Source: Sporodiniella umbellata (Eukaryota > Mucoromycota > Mucoromycetes > Mucorales > Rhizopodaceae). Taken from it: a stretch of DNA of 64,000 nt. Positions within the stretch are counted from its first letter, which is position 1; every line of letters starts with the position of its first letter. The notes beneath the pieces were generated by a model. It worked only from the letters and a program-made list of their open reading frames with translations, was not told the origin of the DNA and did not search any database. Shown here in pieces: positions 10,986 through 22,311 of the stretch. The stretch is taken from assembly GCA_025677835.1 (NCBI GenBank), contig JAIXMR010000064.1, positions 1 to 64,000 on the forward strand, written 5' to 3'. The translations under genes and the position numbers were made by a program.

Positions 10986-12904
10986 ATATATATGTGTGTG
11001 TCGTTTTACATATTTTTAGTCTTTGGTATTTGGTTACATTTTAACTTTTTATCCCACTCCAGACTAGAAAGTTACTGTTATTTTAGTTTTCTTATACTTC
11101 AAACAGCATTTATTGTATATAGATTATTTACGCTCCAAACGGCACTTGACATGGTTTTGCTGACAACAGTAGCAATAATAACAATGATGAGTAATGATAG
11201 GAAAGCATTGAAACGAAAGAGCTTTACAAAAGATGAACTAAAAGAACTAACATTCTTCTATTTCGTTAAAAAAAAAGTTGTATATGCTGTCTTAATTTCA
11301 TAAATAAACTGTGAGGTTAGAGGAAAAAATGTACACATGTTCTATCTCAAAAGGGAGAGCTATTATAGACTGTTTTAAGATAGTCTGGTTAACCTCAGTC
11401 TAATCCAATTGGTCTCAAGTGGTCAACTTATTCTGGTTAACCCGATCAGTCTAGTGTGTATTTTGAGACATTGGGAGAGTTTATATACAAAACAAGTAAA
11501 TAAAACTACCTGAATGTAATTACAAAAAGAAACATAAAAGTAAATATAAAAAGATTTGTGTAAATAAACATCAAATGTTGCACAGTAGTTTAAACTAAAG
11601 ATAAAGCTAAACCAAGGTAAAAGCTAAAAGAGCTTATAACTAAAGGTCCTAATCGATTTTCAAGGCTAGTTTATATAATGAAAAGCAAATATTAAATATA
11701 ATACTATTTTTTGAATATTTTTTCAACAAACATGTTTTCGTTGGGTACGTGATTTGCTAAAAACATATTGATGGAGTGTTTTTGTGTTTTCTTTTTTCTT
11801 CGCAATGCTTGATGCGTTTTGATCAATAATACCCTCTATTTTATTTGAAACATTGGGATCCTTTAGTTGACTCTGCTGTCTATCATGCAAAACATGACTA
11901 ATTGGCTTAGAATTGTCAGCAGTATCACTTACTTAAACAACAAATAGGTAGAACGTTTCAGTGCTGCAAGGCAAAACAGCTTCTTGCGGAAAAAAATAGC
12001 TCAAGGCTAAATTCAATGTCTACAATTTGTATCGGTACAAATTTTTTTGTGGATATAGGAGGTGTTGGATTTAGGTCTTAGGGTTTTCGAGTAAATCAAT
12101 ACAACAAAGGTGACCTTTTCATGAAGATCCCCAGTAGTATACTGTTTTAAAAACCAAATACTTTTGCTTGCATTTATTGTTTCATTAGCCATTATGAATG
12201 AATCCACTTGGCTTACACTTTTCCTCTATAACCCTAAAAATAAAAAAAAAAAATTGATTTACTTCAATATACACTTTCTTAGTCCAACATTAACCACAGG
12301 GGTTGATCTTGAATGCTTAGAGAAGATGTACTATTTTTCAATGTAAAGAATACCACTTTATGTTAATGGCTGAGAATATAAACCAAAATAATAGGTGAAG
12401 CTCTCTGAAAGTCATTAGGCTTTGAAAACGTTTACTTGGAGTATCTAGAAGTTTCGTAACCTACCCTGGTGTAGTTTTCAATCGAACAATAACATATTTA
12501 TTCATTATTTAAAGGAATACAAATATACATTGTGTCGTAGTAAACAGTTTTCTTCAGATACATAAATAAAAAAAAAGAAAAGAAATCAAAGAGTTTTAAT
12601 AAAGCTCTTCAATTTTAGATACCTGAGTACAGTTGGCATCTTTTGTTTGTTTTCAAGAAATGTTCTCGCTTCTTTTTTTAAAATTCTACTACGGCGTTTC
12701 TAGAGTAGGTGTCTTGTGAAAAATTCTGTGATTTTAGCCTATAAGTTACTTTAGAATTACATAGGTCAAGCGAAAGAGTATAACAAACACGTATCGCGTT
12801 GTTTTGAGGTTTTACTGTTTATTTCTTGTCTATTACTTGATGTTTATGATTTCTAGTTGAAGAAGACGTGATCTTTCAAAAGTTTATCGAGAAAATTATA
12901 CATG
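10986..12904. other. Unique 1.9 kb spacer at the palindrome centre
   Basis: This is the loop between the arms. Nothing in it repeats elsewhere in the window. There is a short ORF at 10,992-11,303 with no recognised family. At 11,370-11,460 several GGTTAACC-like words occur. A reverse-strand remnant at about 11,730-12,207 has two open pieces in different frames, one of them starting with MANETINASKSIWF, that look like a decayed protein. No function is assigned. Confidence 0.5.
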
Positions 12905-12992
12905 TGTATATTAAACATCTAGACTTGAGTCAAGACAAAAGAAAGTTTGAAAAATACTAAAACTTTAGATGTTAAGTTGGAAGAAAAGGCAA

Positions 12993-13080
12993 CTTTATTT
13001 AAAAAAGCAAAAAAAGCAAAAAAAGCAAAAAAAGCAAAAAAAGAAAAAAAGTAAAAAAGCAAAAAAAGTAAAAAAAAAAA
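12993..13080 (-). repeat. GCTTTTTT-type minisatellite, short allele
   Basis: Right-arm counterpart of the tract at 10,720-10,893, contracted to about 90 nt. The length difference is the main structural difference between the two arms. Confidence 0.88.
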
Positions 13081-13098
13081 GTACTCTTCTTGGTTCTC

Positions 13099-13779
13099 AA
13101 AAAAAGAGCCAACGGCTCTTTTAATGATATGCAGAATCAACCACGAGCAGGTGAGAGTACATCTGATTCCGTCAAGTTCCCCAGTTGCAAGCAGTAGCGC
13201 GAGGGTCAGTTCGATACCGCAAACCTCCAGGGTCTTGCACACTTTTCAGAACCGTCCGACCCAAAAGGCTTTCAAGATCATCCAAGTGCTAGTGAATAGG
13301 AACCCAACCCCTTAAATTCCGTACACCATTTTTTAGGGTGCAGCATAGGTTCACTCTTTGGCCTCCCCACCCGTATGCAAATGTACTTCTTACCAAGTAG
13401 GTTCGCACAAGCTTAGTTCACTGACCGCCAAAGAGAATCGTAATAACATCCCGCATGCATACACCGCGCCTCCAGACCCATTTCCTTGCAGCCATGGGGC
13501 TCTGACTCTGCTTAGCCTTCAGAACTACTCCGTACCTCCCAACAAAAGTACAGAGGTCAACGCCGTTCGCACTACACCGAAGCTTTGATTAACGATAATG
13601 GGTAGGACTTTCTTGTCGCGTTGCATAAGGTAAGTCATGCCTCGCAGCCGCTTCATTATCCGTATGCGCGCGCATACAAGACACATATGTTGGGTTGCAG
13701 AAAAATCAAAGAGTGAGAAACCAACCAATGTCGATTACCAGCAGAGAAAGAGTGGCTCCCCATAGCCTCCGTAAAACAA
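13099..13779 (-). other. GC-richer hairpin-ended block, right-arm copy
   Basis: Mirror copy of 10,020-10,700 with the same 9-bp hairpin at 13,102-13,122. It differs from the left copy by only a few bases, for example a small indel near 13,370. Confidence 0.4.
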
Positions 13780-15968
13780 GACGGAATACCTAAAGAAAAA
13801 AAAAAAAAAAAAAAAAAAAGGAAAAACGCGTTTATTCTTGGTATTTTATAATCCAAAGCGATCTATGATATAATCTTTTGTCATTGCCTTTTCTTTTTTT
13901 TTTCTATCTATTCCTGCAAGTAAATTAGCTTTTTGCGCTTTTCGTTTTTTAATTTCCGTAAGTAAACAAAGGAAAAAAAAAACTAACAATAGCCTTTAAG
14001 CGTTCCCTGCTTCCCCTTCCGTCTTTACCTTTTAGTAAGAATCATAGAGTAAGCCTATAGCTACCCATAGAGATGCGTCTTGCCAGTCTGATCTCTTTTA
14101 TGACGCGCTTAAAAGCAGGTTTTGTAAAGCAGAAGGCTATCGTCTGTGTTACATGTGATAAGGAAAGCACCTATTACCGTCTTTTATTATCTTTTTTTGT
14201 TTCAGTGAAGCCTTTCACACTAAATTTTTTTTTGCAAAAAAAAAAAAAAAAAAAAAAAAACTGCTGCTCTTGTAAGCTCTCCGTACTATCTCTAACACAG
14301 CCTATCATTTTACAAATGGTCAAAGCTTTTTCTTCTGTAAGAGGCAAAAGCCAAATCGGAAACAAGTCTCTTAACGATCTAAGCTCCGCCGATGATCGCC
14401 TTAGGTTCAGTTTACACTACGAAAATGCTACAAAAAAGGACAATATTATGAAAGTAAACGAGATACCCTAAATAGGACAGAGAAACCAAACCCCCCCTTT
14501 TTTTTTTTTATAAAGGGCTAACTCTTATGTTGAAATGGTGCCGAGTCCTTATTTTTTTTGTTCGTGAGCTTGCTTGATCTATCCAGAATTAGCGTAAGGC
14601 TACCCTCTAATAAGGTTGGTTTCTTTCAATATTTCTAATATTAGTGCGTTCTCTGAAATTTATTGAGTAGTGTCATTATAAATGCAGCTTATTTACAAAG
14701 CAATGTTTGGTGTATAATCCTGAGTCATAGTATGAAATGTAAGACCAATAAGCTGAACAGCTTTCAAAAAAAAAAAAAAAAAAAGAAAGAAAAAACAAAA
14801 AGCACGCTAAAAATGTAAACGGTCTATTCTTTAAAGCATTTACGCTGTACATCCATATTTTACAAAATATAAAAAGCAAGTGTCTACAGTTTTATAGGAG
14901 TGTACCTCTATATTAGCCTGTACTGGCTTCTTGTACGAGCCACTGGGGTATTCCTGCTAAAGCAACTTGGTATTACTGTAAGTAATTGTATATATTTTCA
15001 TCTTTTTTTTTTTTTCTGTTTAAAAGCAAACATTCTGTACTATAAGATTAAAGATAAATAGCTACAAGATGTGGCTTCAGCTTACCGAGAGGATATTTTG
15101 TTTCAAATTCTTAGCCTTGCTCGTAAGAAACTAGGAGTGTCTTCCGAAAGACTCTGATGCTCCCTTTTTTTTTTTTAAAAAAAAAAAAGATACAATATCT
15201 TTCTTTTAAAGGTCTTGTGCAAAGAAACTCTCCATCTATTTAGTTGAAGAGTTCTTCTTTTAGGTACACTAAAGAGTATGCTATCGTAAACTTTGGACAC
15301 AATAAAAGTACAGCCTCATTAGATAGATAATTTACGCCCTAATTTTTCAGCAACACCCAGTTATGTCTGTTATTAAGGATACACTAAATAAACAAAGGGT
15401 AAATGGTATTTACTTATCGGTTTCTTTCACAATGAAAAAGGTAGATGCCAATCCGATTCTTTCTCTCACGTACCGTAACCTAAGTTACCTTGGCATGGAT
15501 CGAGTTAGCTATATCTTTTTTTTGTACATGTCTGTTTATAAGGATAGACTGAATAGCCGCTTTTTTGCTCGAAAATATGTTTGAAATAATAATGACACTT
15601 CTAAACAAATGCAGTTGCGAAGTTAATGATACGGCTTTTTTTTTTTAGTATGATAATCGCTGTGTTTTGATTTTGATTTGCACAGTGAGCAGCACCGTTT
15701 TTTGAATGAGTTCGCGTTGAGTTAAAAATCAATTAGCATTGATATTAGAAGATTATTTACGTCAAGACAAAAATAGTTTTGCGTTGCTTGGTAGCAATTT
15801 TTGCGCCAAGAGATTAGAAATATATATATATAATAACCTAAAATATCGTAAACGTTTCAACTCCTTTTTTCTTTTGTTTAGCTGATTCCAGGTAACTATA
15901 TCGGCACTTCATCCGATGATTATGTGAAAGACGACAAGTAGAAAGAAGCGGCAATTGAGCTTTTCAGT

Positions 15969-17248
15969 TTGAGCGACGAAAAGATGGAGAAAACAAGACG
16001 AATTAAGAATGATTCTGTATCATATGTATGTGAATATAAAAAAGTGGATTTAATAGAGGAAGAGAATAAAGATTTTTTTGGAGTTGTTTTTCTCTTTGCA
16101 AAGTCAGTGCCATTGAGAAAAAGACATACGGCTTTGTATGTTAAAACAAGATGAGAAGCTCTTTGACTTAATAATCAAAGAGTAAGTCATGACAAAAGCT
16201 GCAGATTTAGCCACTGAGATTGATTTATGCACTGCCCAGAGTTATGTTAAAACTTACAACAATGATCCTGAGAGACGACTTCTTGTATCTGGTTCTAAAC
16301 CTCGTAGAGGAACTCGTAATAGTTTGACTGAAAAGCATTCCGAATTTCTAGCTGACTATATCGAAAAAGAATACAACTGCTATATTAGATGAGTTAAAGT
16401 TAAAGCTTTGCGAGAAGTTTGAGGGTTTGAAAATCTCTATTTCTGCCGTCCACAAACATTTGATACATGAGCAAAAAATCACGCTAGAAAAACTTGAAAA
16501 AAATTACCAACAGCTGCAAAATTCTGACAGAGTAATAGTATTGCGAAAAGCGATTGTTGAACAATAGAAGAGTAATACATACATGGCTTTTTCTAAGAAT
16601 TGTGTTTTTATCGATGAAGCAAGTTTCAATTTGCATACGAAAAGAAACCACAACCGTTCATTAAAAGGCATACCTGCAAAGGGCACTGTACCAAATGTAA
16701 CATTTGCAATTTTAGATGCAATTTCTCAAGCAGATATCATAAATATTGAAGTCAAAAAACCGCGACCAGCTTCTTCTAAAAAAAAAAAAAAAAAAAAAAG
16801 AAGGACGGGTGGTAAGGAAGTAAAAACCAATGGCAAAGTCGGGACAAGAACTGAACACTTTTTGGCCTATCTAAACAACATAATGGATACACTAGATAAC
16901 AACAATACAAAGGGACAGTATATTGTTATGGATAATGCACCTATTCATAAGTCAAAAGTAATCAAAAGTATTGATCGAAGAACAAGGATGCAAGTGCATA
17001 TATTTGCCATCACATTCTTCTTTCTTGCATCCAATTGAGAAATTTTGCTCAAAAGCAAAGGTTGATGTTAGAAGAACACAGATGATAGTTTCACATATCG
17101 CACATGTGAATAAGCTAAAAAAGTAATGAAAAAAGGTTATGAAGGGCGAAATAAGTATTCATTATCATTTTTCCAAGAGTGTTTGAATAAAATTTTTAAA
17201 ATAATCAGGAGTGCAGCTTTCAACAGACGCACTCTGAATACTCACTGA
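15969..17248 (+). pseudogene. Tc1/mariner-type transposase pseudogene, copy C
   Basis: Same dead transposase as copies A, B and D. An open block at 16,583-17,038 carries the two Asp motifs (FIDEASFN and VMDNAPIH). The HPIE motif follows in another frame after about 16,970. The shared stop and frameshifts show it was already inactive before the unit was duplicated. Confidence 0.85.
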
Positions 17249-17415
17249 GATATGAAAAAAGGAAAAAAGAAAAACGATAAAAGCAAGAAGAAAAGTTAAT
17301 GTTGAAAATTAAAGGATAAAAGAATCCGTCATTCATTAGCATAAATACAGTACACACGAATAACCACTGTGCAATCATTAGTATCTTAAAGCTTAACACA
17401 AATATGTTTGCAGTA

Positions 17416-19047
17416 TTAAAATCGAACAGGGCAACTTCGATTACGATCCTTTATTGGGTCCGTCAAACCAATCAAATCAGTAAGTTTTACTGATGTTCGG
17501 CGTCTTTGTTGCATAATGCTTGGTATATCAGACTTTTTACAGAATTTCCAAAAAATATGGCATACAAGTAGCAAGATATTCAGGTTTTTAAGGTTTGTAA
17601 AAGTTGGAAGTTGTGCCAAGGAGGAAGGGAATTCAAGGTGGCCGACCTCATACATAATATAAAGTCCGTCATGGTCCAGTCTTGTTAGAAAAAATGTAAT
17701 AGCAAATCCTATATTTAAAAAATTAGCTATTCTCAAACGTAAATCTATGGGTATAGTAGATATAAAAAAATCAAAGTTACCATGGATTTGAAATGAAATT
17801 GAAGACTCCAGAAGGTGCAGGTCAATAGCTTCCTTGCTAAAACAAGCGACTCTCGCCAAGTCCATACATAGCGCCGCTTTGTTGCATGTTGGCTCCGCAA
17901 TTTTAACCTCACCATGTCCAATGATAGCACTGAACTTTAGCTGGTCAACAATAGAAACTACAGCATCTGGTCTCAAAGGCAACTGAAGCTAATAACTTTG
18001 TCTAGCCACCTTAACAATACTGATTTTTCTGAATCAGCAAGAATGCAAGACAACAGCGAGTCGAAATAGGTACTCCAGAGTTCAGTTTCACTAATGGCGT
18101 TCGCATCATTTATGGAATTCTTGGGCAACTTCTGCATCCTAAGGCAGAAATAAGATGAGAAAGGGAGAATGATATTCAGCGAGAAGAAACACTTACAACA
18201 TAGCGAGACCCACTATGACTCTCTGTTTTTCATATGGCATCTTTGATGCAATTTGCAATAACCCTGTAGTAGTTGACAGTACTGATGTGATTCCTGAATC
18301 TAGGTTCATAACGTTTTCAACAATGCTCATAAATTCCGCTTGAGTAAATTTCATATCTGGAGCTTCGATTTTCTTCTGGAATTCATCCTGTATTTTGGCT
18401 AACAAAGAATCAGCAAAGACTGAACGTATCAAGCGACTGTACTGAAGAGGTTGTAACAAGAGGATATTGTTTAATGACAATAATTCTTGAACATGTTCTT
18501 CCATCTTGAGAGTCTGGTTGCTCTGTATTATACATTTCACTTCGTTTTTAAAGGTTCGGAAACAATCTTGAATATAATTCATTGACTCTTGTTGTACACG
18601 CTCGTAGTGTGTAGGTTCTTGTGCCAATTCATCGAACAAGAGTGTCCTTGCTGATTCATCATTTAAATTGACTTCACTTGCTGCTCCAATTCTTGCTTGA
18701 GTTTGTGTTGACAGTTTTTCATCTCCATTTCTTAATTCATTAGCTTCCTGTTCAGCAACATCTCCGACGTAGCCAGCGCAGATTTCATGTACTTTATCTC
18801 TTACAGCATTTCGTCGTTTTTCATTCCAGTAATTTTTGTAATCAGACGATGATTTAAATACTGTAAATTCTCGTATCAATTTTTGGAATTTCTGATCATC
18901 TACCAGATATTTCTGTAAGATAGTGTTATATCTTCGAGAAGCTTTTCGGCTGTCAGTAAAAGCATATTGGTCAAAGAAAGCTTTTGCTGTTAAGGTTTGA
19001 ATATTCTCTTTGCACCACTTTACATCATCAGGAATCCTACGTGGCAT
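17416..19047 (-). CDS. Uncharacterised repeat-borne protein with PD-(D/E)XK-like signature, copy C
   Basis: Exons 19047-18197, 18138-18021 and 17982-17416 give a 511-residue product identical or nearly so to copy D. The start MPRRIPDDVKW follows a CACGAAA context conserved in all full copies. The C-terminal exon carries RPDAVVS and GHGEVK, the candidate nuclease-core motifs. The gene faces the transposase pseudogene tail to tail. Open frames in three copies, beside a transposase that is dead in all of them, could mean the gene is functional or only that duplication was recent. Whether the 38-nt second intron is real decides whether the gene is intact. Confidence 0.6.
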
Positions 19048-20335
19048 TTTCGTGACAGAGAGAAATTATTTAGACCGGTGAATATCATTAGGAAGGCGAT
19101 TTGAACCAATAGAATTAAGCTAAATTTGGAATTTGGGATTGTTTTTTAATTTTGGGTATTCCATAGTATGAAAAAGGGAGGAGGTCTATAAGACTGAGCT
19201 GACTGGATAGTAGAACCCTTGGTATAACATTTTAGTTTAAGACACTAACCTTTGTAAATTAAAAAATGAAATGTTTTTAATCTATATTTTTGAATTGTTT
19301 ATTTTTCTAGTTTGAAAATATCTGCCTTAGGAAGATGTCTCACTCCCAAAAAAAAAAAAACATTGATAAACTACTAAAATAGTTCAAAACTTTGGATAAA
19401 TTTCTAGTTTTGGATATCCTTTAAGATTTTTTTTTCTGCTATTTCCAAATTTTGGCTACATATACTGAAACACCTTTAAAATAAAAAAGGAATAAGGGAT
19501 TTCAGACTATCGTAACTGGATAGGACGTTAGTGGTATAAGAAATTAGTTTAAAATTTTAACTACTTTTAGAAGATGTCTTCCCTAAGGAAGATGTCTCCA
19601 ACCAATAAAAACGTGTATTTCTATAAAAGTTTAGTCTTAATTTGGGGCTTAGAATAGTTTTCTAAAATAGAAGAGGTAATACATCTGAAAGATAAGTATT
19701 GCTGGCTAAGTTAAATATTATATAATATATAAAGATAAAACACTAGTCTTTATAAGAAGTGTAGAAATAAATAGATTTTAGTTTGTTTTGAAGTTTTCTT
19801 AGATTAAATAGGATAGAGACGTGTTCCTAAATGAAAATACCGCTATATACTCCGATATCGGTCGTTTAATGACTTCGATAAAGTACTTGTGGCTTCACGA
19901 CATTTATCTCTGACGTCTTCAAAAAAATTGTATTTGTTTATCTTCTTTTCTTCTTCTCAGTGCCAAACACAAAGATGCCCTGCGGTCAGTAGTTTGTGAT
20001 TGTGATAGAATTATATATTTCTTGAATCATAAAACGAAAAACCCCGGATACTGTCTCCCCCGCGATGTTTACTATTTTGTAAATGTCCCTGGAGATGGGT
20101 TCTTCATGTTTCTTGAATGCGTTGCAGCTAGTAGCCTGTGTTTCTTAACGGAAACATGTATTCACCGGCGAACCCTCGAATCACGTGCACAAGTGCCAAA
20201 AAACAGGGGGCATATAGGGGAACAATATACGGTAGATAGACACGAAGCGGAGTTGTAGGAAACGTCTACGTCATCAAATATACATATATGTATATTAGAG
20301 ACAATTTCTGACGTCATATATACGAAAACGTTGTT
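19048..20335. other. Noncoding spacer between inverted copies C and D
   Basis: 19,048-20,179 equals the upstream flank in copy A. 20,180-20,335 is unique and contains TGACGTCA (about 20,309-20,316) and a self-complementary TATACATATATGTATA stretch near 20,280. The two nuclease-like genes of C and D are divergently oriented around this 1.5 kb region. 19,048-19,232 and 20,336-20,520 are inverted copies of the proximal upstream region. Confidence 0.6.
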
Positions 20336-20520
20336 CAATGTTATACCAAGGGTTCTACTATCCAGTCAGCTCAGTCTTATAGACCTCCTCCCTTTTTCAT
20401 ACTATGGAATACCCAAAATTAAAAAACAATCCCAAATTCCAAATTTAGCTTAATTCTATTGGTTCAAATCGCCTTCCTAATGATATTCACCGGTCTAAAT
20501 AATTTCTCTCTGTCACGAAA

Positions 20521-22152
20521 ATGCCACGTAGGATTCCTGATGATGTAAAGTGGTGCAAAGAGAATATTCAAACCTTAACAGCAAAAGCTTTCTTTGACCA
20601 ATATGCTTTTACTGACAGCCGAAAAGCTTCTCGAAGATATAACACTATCTTACAGAAATATCTGGTAGATGATCAGAAATTCCAAAAATTGATACGAGAA
20701 TTTACAGTATTTAAATCATCGTCTGATTACAAAAATTACTGGAATGAAAAACGACGAAATGCTGTAAGAGATAAAGTACATGAAATCTGCGCTGGCTACG
20801 TCGGAGATGTTGCTGAACAGGAAGCTAATGAATTAAGAAATGGAGATGAAAAACTGTCAACACAAACTCAAGCAAGAATTGGAGCAGCAAGTGAAGTCAA
20901 TTTAAATGATGAATCAGCAAGGACACTCTTGTTCGATGAATTGGCACAAGAACCTACACACTACGAGCGTGTACAACAAGAGTCAATGAATTATATTCAA
21001 GATTGTTTCCGAACCTTTAAAAACGAAGTGAAATGTATAATACAGAGCAACCAGACTCTCAAGATGGAAGAACATGTTCAAGAATTATTGTCATTAAACA
21101 ATATCCTCTTGTTACAACCTCTTCAGTACAGTCGCTTGATACGTTCAGTCTTTGCTGATTCTTTGTTAGCCAAAATACAGGATGAATTCCAGAAGAAAAT
21201 CGAAGCTCCAGATATGAAATTTACTCAAGCGGAATTTATGAGCATTGTTGAAAACGTTATGAACCTAGATTCAGGAATCACATCAGTACTGTCAACTACT
21301 ACAGGGTTATTGCAAATTGCATCAAAGATGCCATATGAAAAACAGAGAGTCATAGTGGGTCTCGCTATGTTGTAAGTGTTTCTTCTCGCTGAATATCATT
21401 CTCCCTTTCTCATCTTATTTCTGCCTTAGGATGCAGAAGTTGCCCAAGAATTCCATAAATGATGCGAACGCCATTAGTGAAACTGAACTCTGGAGTACCT
21501 ATTTCGACTCGCTGTTGTCTTGCATTCTTGCTGATTCAGAAAAATCAGTATTGTTAAGGTGGCTAGACAAAGTTATTAGCTTCAGTTGCCTTTGAGACCA
21601 GATGCTGTAGTTTCTATTGTTGACCAGCTAAAGTTCAGTGCTATCATTGGACATGGTGAGGTTAAAATTGCGGAGCCAACATGCAACAAAGCGGCGCTAT
21701 GTATGGACTTGGCGAGAGTCGCTTGTTTTAGCAAGGAAGCTATTGACCTGCACCTTCTGGAGTCTTCAATTTCATTTCAAATCCATGGTAACTTTGATTT
21801 TTTTATATCTACTATACCCATAGATTTACGTTTGAGAATAGCTAATTTTTTAAATATAGGATTTGCTATTACATTTTTTCTAACAAGACTGGACCATGAC
21901 GGACTTTATATTATGTATGAGGTCGGCCACCTTGAATTCCCTTCCTCCTTGGCACAACTTCCAACTTTTACAAACCTTAAAAACCTGAATATCTTGCTAC
22001 TTGTATGCCATATTTTTTGGAAATTCTGTAAAAAGTCTGATATACCAAGCATTATGCAACAAAGACGCCGAACATCAGTAAAACTTACTGATTTGATTGG
22101 TTTGACGGACCCAATAAAGGATCGTAATCGAAGTTGCCCTGTTCGATTTTAA
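20521..22152 (+). CDS. Uncharacterised repeat-borne protein with PD-(D/E)XK-like signature, copy D
   Basis: Exons 20521-21371, 21430-21547 and 21586-22152; combined length 1,536 nt keeps one frame (511 residues). The first intron has GTAAGT and a pyrimidine-rich TTAG end. The second, 38 nt (GTATTG..TTCAG), is unusually short. Residues 1-285 are mostly helical, with charged stretches and an acidic, Asn-rich middle. RPDAVVS opens the third exon and GHGEVK follows; this spacing matches the Asp and Glu-x-Lys of PD-(D/E)XK cores. Catalytic activity is inference only. It could instead be a degenerate or structural relative. Confidence 0.6.
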
Positions 22153-22311
22153 TACTGCAAACATATTTGTGTTAAGCTTTAAGATACTAATGATTGCACA
22201 GTGGTTATTCGTGTGTACTGTATTTATGCTAATGAATGACGGATTCTTTTATCCTTTAATTTTCAACATTAACTTTTCTTCTTGCTTTTATCGTTTTTCT
22301 TTTTTCATATC

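Larger units (their letters stand above)
12905..17892 (+). repeat. Right arm of about 5 kb palindrome (inner module plus copy C start)
   Basis: Reverse complement of 5,908-10,985 about an axis near 11,899. Paired ORFs sum to 23,798-23,799 along the whole arm, showing almost no net indel apart from the minisatellite. Homology to the left arm stops inside the nuclease-like gene at about 17,892, while copy C itself continues to 20,179. Confidence 0.93.
14507..20179 (+). repeat. Repeat copy C (most complete unit)
   Basis: This is the reference copy of the outer unit: AT-rich flank, 73-codon ORF, dead transposase, opposed nuclease-like gene and AT-rich upstream region. It is direct to copy A (offset 14,506) and inverted to B and D. 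Divergence from A starts immediately after 20,179. Confidence 0.93.

Noticed and set aside
11370..11460. GGTTAACC-like words considered as degenerate telomeric repeats
   Set aside because: They are irregularly spaced, palindromic and do not form a tandem array of any known telomere unit.
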